This document shows positions 51,736-55,363 of a stretch of DNA of 55,363 nt, piece after piece (positions within the stretch are counted from its first letter, which is position 1; each line of letters begins with the position of its first letter). This stretch comes from an uncultured Lachnospiraceae bacterium (GTDB lineage: Bacteria > Bacillota > Clostridia > Lachnospirales > Lachnospiraceae). The notes under the pieces are model-generated. The model made no database searches. It was given only the letters and a program-made list of their open reading frames with translations, and was not told the DNA's origin. The translations under genes were made by a program, and so were the position numbers. The stretch lies in NCBI GenBank assembly GCA_910585905.1, contig CAJUID010000017.1, positions 1-55,363 of the forward strand, in the 5' to 3' direction.

Positions 51736-51802
51736 GATAGAAAACAGCCTTTTGGAATACTGGGGAAAGGGCTGTCATAAGATAGGAAAAGTATTGCAGT
51801 AT

Positions 51803-51866
51803 GTTACTATTTATGTCAACTACAAAAAGAACAGAATCATTGTGTCTTCACATAAAAAATAGTAAC
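51803..51866. repeat. 64-bp inverted-repeat element
   Basis: GTTACTATTTATGT at 51803-51816 is inverted as ACATAAAAAATAGTAAC at 51850-51866, with three extra bases in the second arm. The centre has no long T run. GTTACTAT-like strings also occur in other gaps of this window. Confidence 0.6.
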
Positions 51867-51936
51867 TGCAGGTATGCGGGGAGCCATGAATGGATTGTAA
51901 TATATTTTATTGTGGTTTCCGGGAATGGAGGTTAGG

Positions 51937-54426
51937 ATGAATATTGTTGTTTTGGCAGGGGGGCTCAGCATGGAGCGCGATGTGTCTATTGTGTCTGGCA
52001 CGGGAGTCTGCAAAGCATTGAGGGAGAGAGGGCACAAGGCAATTCTTCTGGATGTTTTTCTTGGATATGAGGATGAATTTGATATAGAGACAATTTTTGA
52101 GGAAAAGGAGTCACTGCTTAGGGAGGAAGTGCAGATACAGGAAACGGAGCCTGATCTTGAGAAGCTTAAGGCGTTAAGGAAAGATGCTTCTTGCTTGTTT
52201 GGGCCAAATGTGGTTACTATCTGCAAAAAGGCAGATATTGTCTATATGGGGCTTCACGGAGCTGATGGGGAGAATGGAAAGATACAGGCGGCTTTTGATG
52301 TGCTTGGCATCCGCTATACTGGTTCCGGCTATTTTGGCAGTGCGCTCGCTATGGATAAGGGAGTGGCGAAAAAGGTGCTTTTGAATGCAGGGATTCCGTT
52401 GCCAAAGGGATTTTCGGCAACGATAGGAACAGATCAGGCTTTGCCTGCAGATATCGGCTATCCTTGTGTTGTAAAGCCTTGCTGCGGCGGTTCAAGCGTA
52501 GGGGTTAGCATTGCAGGGAATGAACAGGAATATAAGAAGGCTTTAGAATTGGGGTTCCGGTATGAGGGGGAACTTCTGGTGGAGGAGTTTATTAAGGGAA
52601 GGGAATTTTCGGTCGGCGTGATTGACGGAAAGAGCCTTCCGGTAATTGAGATTATTCCAAAACAAGGGTTTTATGATTATAAAACAAAGTACCAGTCCGG
52701 CATGGCGACAGAGGTTTGCCCGGCAGAGCTTTCAAAGGAACTGACAGAGCAGATGCAGCAGTACGCTGTGAGAGCTTTTAGGGAACTTAAGCTGGAAGTA
52801 TATGGAAGGATTGACTTTTTGTTAGATGATAAAAATCAGATGTATTGCCTGGAAGCAAATACGCTGCCTGGTATGACGCCGATGAGCCTGATACCGCAGG
52901 AGGCAAAAGCAGCCGGAGTTGAGTATGGAGAGCTGTGTGAACAGATTATCGGAAAATCATTAGAAAAATATACAGGTAAAAAAAAACGGGTCAATCAAAC
53001 AAGTGAAAAATATAGTTCAGGGGATTTAATCCCAGTCTGGACTTCAACGATGCAGGGCATGACGCCAGAAAAGATTGCGGCTGCCTGCAATGGCACATAT
53101 TATGGCCCGGAGGATGGAAAATCAAAAGAGGTTTCTATGATTACAACAGATAGCAGGCAAATTGAAGAAAAGTGTCTGTTTGTAGCAATCAAAGGCGCCA
53201 GGGTAGATGGAAATAATTTTGTGGAGATGGCCTATAAGGAGGGGGCACTTTGCTGCCTTTCCGAGAAGGAGCCGGAAGGCAGAACAGAGCCATATATCCT
53301 GGTGGAATCCTGCTATCAGGCGTTAAAGGATATGGCAAAGCTCTACCGCAGCCAGATGGAGGGAGTTAAGATTGTCGGGATTACGGGGAGTGTGGGCAAG
53401 ACTACGACAAAAGAAATGATAGCTGCTGTCCTTTCGGAACATTTTAGGACGTTAAAAACGCAGGGGAATTTTAATAATGAAGTAGGCGTGCCGCTCACTT
53501 TGTTCCGCCTTAGGAAGGAACATGAGGTTGCGGTGGTAGAAATGGGAATCAGTGACTTTGGTGAGATGTCCCGCCTCAGTGAAATGGTGTGCCCGGATTG
53601 CTGTGTTATTACGAATATTGGACAGTGCCATCTGGAAAATCTTAAGGACAGGGACGGCGTACTGCGCGCAAAAACTGAGATTTTTCAGTATATGAATTCC
53701 GATGGAAGGATTTATCTGAATGGCGATGATGATAAGCTTGTTACGGTAACAGCAGACGGGAAAAATAATATAACATTTTTTGGCGTGGAGAATACATCGG
53801 GAATCTATGCAAAAAATATCAGGAATCTTGGACTTGCGGGGACGGAGATAACGATTGTATCATCTGCCGGGGAGTTTGATGTCATGATTCCGGTACCGGG
53901 AAAGCATATGATTTTCAATGCATTATCTGCGGCGGCAATCGCGCTGGATTTTGGGATGTCTCCACAAGAGATTCGGAGAGGGATTGCAAGGTTTCAGCCG
54001 ATTGGTGGACATAGCAGCATTGTTACTACAGAAAAATTTACAATCTTAAATGACTGTTATAATGCGAATCCAGTCTCAATGAAAGCGGGCATTGATGTTC
54101 TTTCTGAGGTATCTGGCAGGAGGGTTGCCATTGTGGGCGATATGTTTGAGCTTGGTGCAGGGGAGGAAAAGATGCATGAGGAAATCGGTACCTATGCGGA
54201 GGGCAAAGGGATTGAGCTTCTGGTGTGCATTGGTGCCCTTGCAAAGAATTGCCTGAATGGTACAGGAAGGATGGGAGAACATGCGACGCTTGCCGTGCAT
54301 TACCAGACCTTGGAGGAGGCTGTGGCTGAGCTTCCAAGGCTTTTGCGGAAGGGGGATACGATTTTAGTTAAAGCGTCCCATGGAATGCATTTTGAAAAGA
54401 TTGTTGCAGTTTTAGAAGAAATGTGA
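51937..54426 (+). CDS. D-alanine-D-alanine ligase / MurF fusion protein
   Basis: 829 aa joining two consecutive steps of cell wall precursor synthesis. Residues 1-348 are a complete Ddl (VVLAGGLSMERDVS, ATP-grasp KPCCGGSSVGVS, EANTLPGMTPMSL). Residues 375-829 are a complete MurF, with P-loop GITGSVGKTTTKE near 481, FNNEVGVPLTLF, the NDCYNANPVSM segment and VGDMFELG. A linker of about 25 residues joins them in one frame with no internal stop. Ddl would make D-Ala-D-Ala and MurF would add it to the UDP-MurNAc tripeptide. ATG 51937 follows GGAGG. Confidence 0.93.
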   Translation: MNIVVLAGGLSMERDVSIVSGTGVCKALRERGHKAILLDVFLGYEDEFDIETIFEEKESLLREEVQIQETEPDLEKLKALRKDASCLFGPNVVTICKKADIVYMGLHGADGENGKIQAAFDVLGIRYTGSGYFGSALAMDKGVAKKVLLNAGIPLPKGFSATIGTDQALPADIGYPCVVKPCCGGSSVGVSIAGNEQEYKKALELGFRYEGELLVEEFIKGREFSVGVIDGKSLPVIEIIPKQGFYDYKTKYQSGMATEVCPAELSKELTEQMQQYAVRAFRELKLEVYGRIDFLLDDKNQMYCLEANTLPGMTPMSLIPQEAKAAGVEYGELCEQIIGKSLEKYTGKKKRVNQTSEKYSSGDLIPVWTSTMQGMTPEKIAAACNGTYYGPEDGKSKEVSMITTDSRQIEEKCLFVAIKGARVDGNNFVEMAYKEGALCCLSEKEPEGRTEPYILVESCYQALKDMAKLYRSQMEGVKIVGITGSVGKTTTKEMIAAVLSEHFRTLKTQGNFNNEVGVPLTLFRLRKEHEVAVVEMGISDFGEMSRLSEMVCPDCCVITNIGQCHLENLKDRDGVLRAKTEIFQYMNSDGRIYLNGDDDKLVTVTADGKNNITFFGVENTSGIYAKNIRNLGLAGTEITIVSSAGEFDVMIPVPGKHMIFNALSAAAIALDFGMSPQEIRRGIARFQPIGGHSSIVTTEKFTILNDCYNANPVSMKAGIDVLSEVSGRRVAIVGDMFELGAGEEKMHEEIGTYAEGKGIELLVCIGALAKNCLNGTGRMGEHATLAVHYQTLEEAVAELPRLLRKGDTILVKASHGMHFEKIVAVLEEM

Positions 54427-54449
54427 TAGAATAGCCCAGTATAAAGCAA

Positions 54450-54735
54450 AGGCAATGACCGTGATGGGGAGCTGTGTGTTCCCAAGTAGGTTTTCTTGAT
54501 TTCGGCAAGAGAGAGGATGTCCCCGGCTGTAAGCATCCTTACGTTCCCAAGTAAACTGAATTTCCCACGTGAGCTGCATTCTGGAAGGACAGATTTTGTT
54601 TGTGTAGAGAATGACGTGAACCAGACGTTATCTGGAATGAAGAGTTTATGATGATATCATAAGAATCAGGGTGGTACCGCGGTAAGTCCGTCCCTGGCAT
54701 GCCCATGTCAGGAGCCATCTTGGGAACTTTTTGAA
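54450..54735 (+). promoter_or_regulatory. T-box leader (phenylalanine) upstream of pheS
   Basis: The T-box sequence AGGGTGGTACCGCGG is at 54668-54682. Stem I features precede it: AGAGAGGATG with GGCTGTAAGCATCC forming the distal part. A candidate Phe specifier (TTT or TTC) is at 54561-54564 after GAA. CCTGGCATG/CATGTCAGG and a GGGAACTTTTT stretch near 54722-54732 form the first terminator side. Uncharged tRNA-Phe would favour read-through into pheS. Confidence 0.9.
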
Positions 54736-54741
54736 TGGAAT

Positions 54742-54765
54742 TAACATTAAGAGTTCTTAATGTTA
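54742..54765 (+). other. 10-bp palindrome after the T-box
   Basis: TAACATTAAG and CTTAATGTTA, four-base loop, between the two terminators. No T run. Confidence 0.6.
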
Positions 54766-54771
54766 TAAATG

Positions 54772-54818
54772 AAAGGCACGAATCTCCTGCCATGTGGCAG
54801 TAGATTTGTGCCTTTTTT
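54772..54818 (+). terminator. Strong terminator between T-box and pheS
   Basis: A 14-bp stem (54772-54785 with 54802-54815) extended by CTGCC/GGCAG, followed by Ts. It stands about 90 bases ahead of pheS, beyond the T-box proper. Confidence 0.85.
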
Positions 54819-54906
54819 GCTAGCGCACCAGCGCTGGCGGTGCCGCTTTTTGTGTTAATGCATGTTTTAAGGCACAGAGGAAGAAAAATTAGAAAGGAAT
54901 GGGACA

Positions 54907-55363
54907 ATGAAAGACAAATTAGCGAAGATTATGGAACAGGCAATCGCGCAGATTGAAGATTCCGGGGAACTTGACAAACTGAATGATATCCGTGTGGCAT
55001 TTCTTGGAAAAAAGGGTGAGCTTACTTCCGTGCTTAAATCCATGAAGGATGTTGCACCGGAGGACAGGCCAAAAGTCGGCCAGATGGTGAATGAGGCGAG
55101 AAGCAGGATTGAACAGAAGCTTGAGGCAAAACGGGCATCGTTTGAGCAGAGGCTTTTAGAAGAAAAACTGAAAAGTGAGACATTAGATGTGACGCTTCCA
55201 GGGCGAAAGCAGGCAGGCGGGCACCGTCATCCAAACACGATAACTTTGGAGGATGTAGAAAATATTTTTATAGGAATGGGCTATCAGGTAGTAGAAGGGC
55301 CGGAAGTGGAATATGATTATTATAACTTTGAGGCGCTGAATATCCCGGCAAACCATCCAGCGA
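54907..55363 (+). CDS. pheS: Phenylalanine-tRNA ligase alpha subunit, 5' part
   Basis: 152 codons seen, then the window ends; the full protein is about 340 aa. The N-terminal helical hairpin that binds tRNA (MKDKLAKIMEQAIAQIED, FLGKKGELT) is followed by GGHRHPNTITLEDVENIF, the start of the catalytic core, and YYNFEALNIPANHPA. ATG 54907 follows AAAGGAA. The T-box upstream supports the call. Confidence 0.97.
   Translation, partial: MKDKLAKIMEQAIAQIEDSGELDKLNDIRVAFLGKKGELTSVLKSMKDVAPEDRPKVGQMVNEARSRIEQKLEAKRASFEQRLLEEKLKSETLDVTLPGRKQAGGHRHPNTITLEDVENIFIGMGYQVVEGPEVEYDYYNFEALNIPANHPA

Noticed and set aside
1..55363. CRISPR arrays, insertion sequences, prophage, rRNA
   Set aside because: No regularly spaced repeats, transposase, integrase or phage structural motifs, and no rRNA sequence were seen.

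Overview
The window reads as core chromosome of a low-to-moderate GC, Gram-positive Clostridia, most like a member of the Lachnospiraceae. The pointers are a type III glutamine synthetase, a RemA-family regulator next to YicC, ribosomal protein L27 with a cleavable N-terminal extension beside the Prp protease gene, ScpA/ScpB, a class A sigma-70 (RpoD/SigA), a T-box leader ahead of pheS, and a tRNA gene without encoded CCA. Almost every gene is on the + strand. Only an acyltransferase, glnN, traX and one tRNA-Glu are on the - strand. No phage, insertion sequence, CRISPR array or rRNA is visible.

Layout. 110-829: PlsC-like acyltransferase (-). 830-1565: a gene-free stretch with the first copy of a structured dispersed repeat and the miaB promoter. 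1566-16072: long housekeeping runs, namely miaB-dgt, terminator, dnaG-rpoD-trmK-nucleoside kinase, folD-rimO-pgsA-cinA C-terminal type-FAD oxidoreductase-cmk-ispH, then rpsA overlapping ispH and a strong terminator at 17224. 17396-21838: a signalling module of CheR methyltransferase, dual-receiver protein and PocR-type hybrid histidine kinase. 22265-27353: pnp, then a membrane HD-GYP protein. 27384-32637: Gx transporter, rplU-prp-rpmA, obgE, a degenerate M50-like membrane protein, scpA, scpB. 32735-34843: glnN (-) with a structured leader. 35386-40604: AI-2E transporter, yicC-remA, rpoZ, lepB, amidase, ComFB-like protein. 40656-41542: traX (-) and tRNA-Glu(CTC) (-). 41743-41893: second repeat copy. 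42032-49809: glmM, tig-clpP-clpX-lon-engB. 49912 to end: NlpC/P60 protein, a ddl-murF fusion, a T-box leader and the 5' part of pheS, which runs off the window.

Together the genes cover replication initiation and transcription (dnaG, rpoD, rpoZ), RNA modification and decay (miaB, rimO substrate modification, trmK, pnp, yicC), ribosome maturation (prp/rpmA, obgE, engB), the protein quality set (tig, clpP, clpX, lon), chromosome condensation (scpAB) and envelope assembly (pgsA, glmM, ddl-murF, amidase, NlpC/P60). The parts that stand out are a roughly 130-150 bp repeat whose central hairpin differs in sequence but is kept as a hairpin, the Ddl-MurF fusion, the missing gmk between remA and rpoZ, a possible switch-like leader ahead of cheR, inverted repeats sitting on the putative pnp and HD-GYP promoters, and a multi-hairpin glnN leader with an intrinsic terminator.
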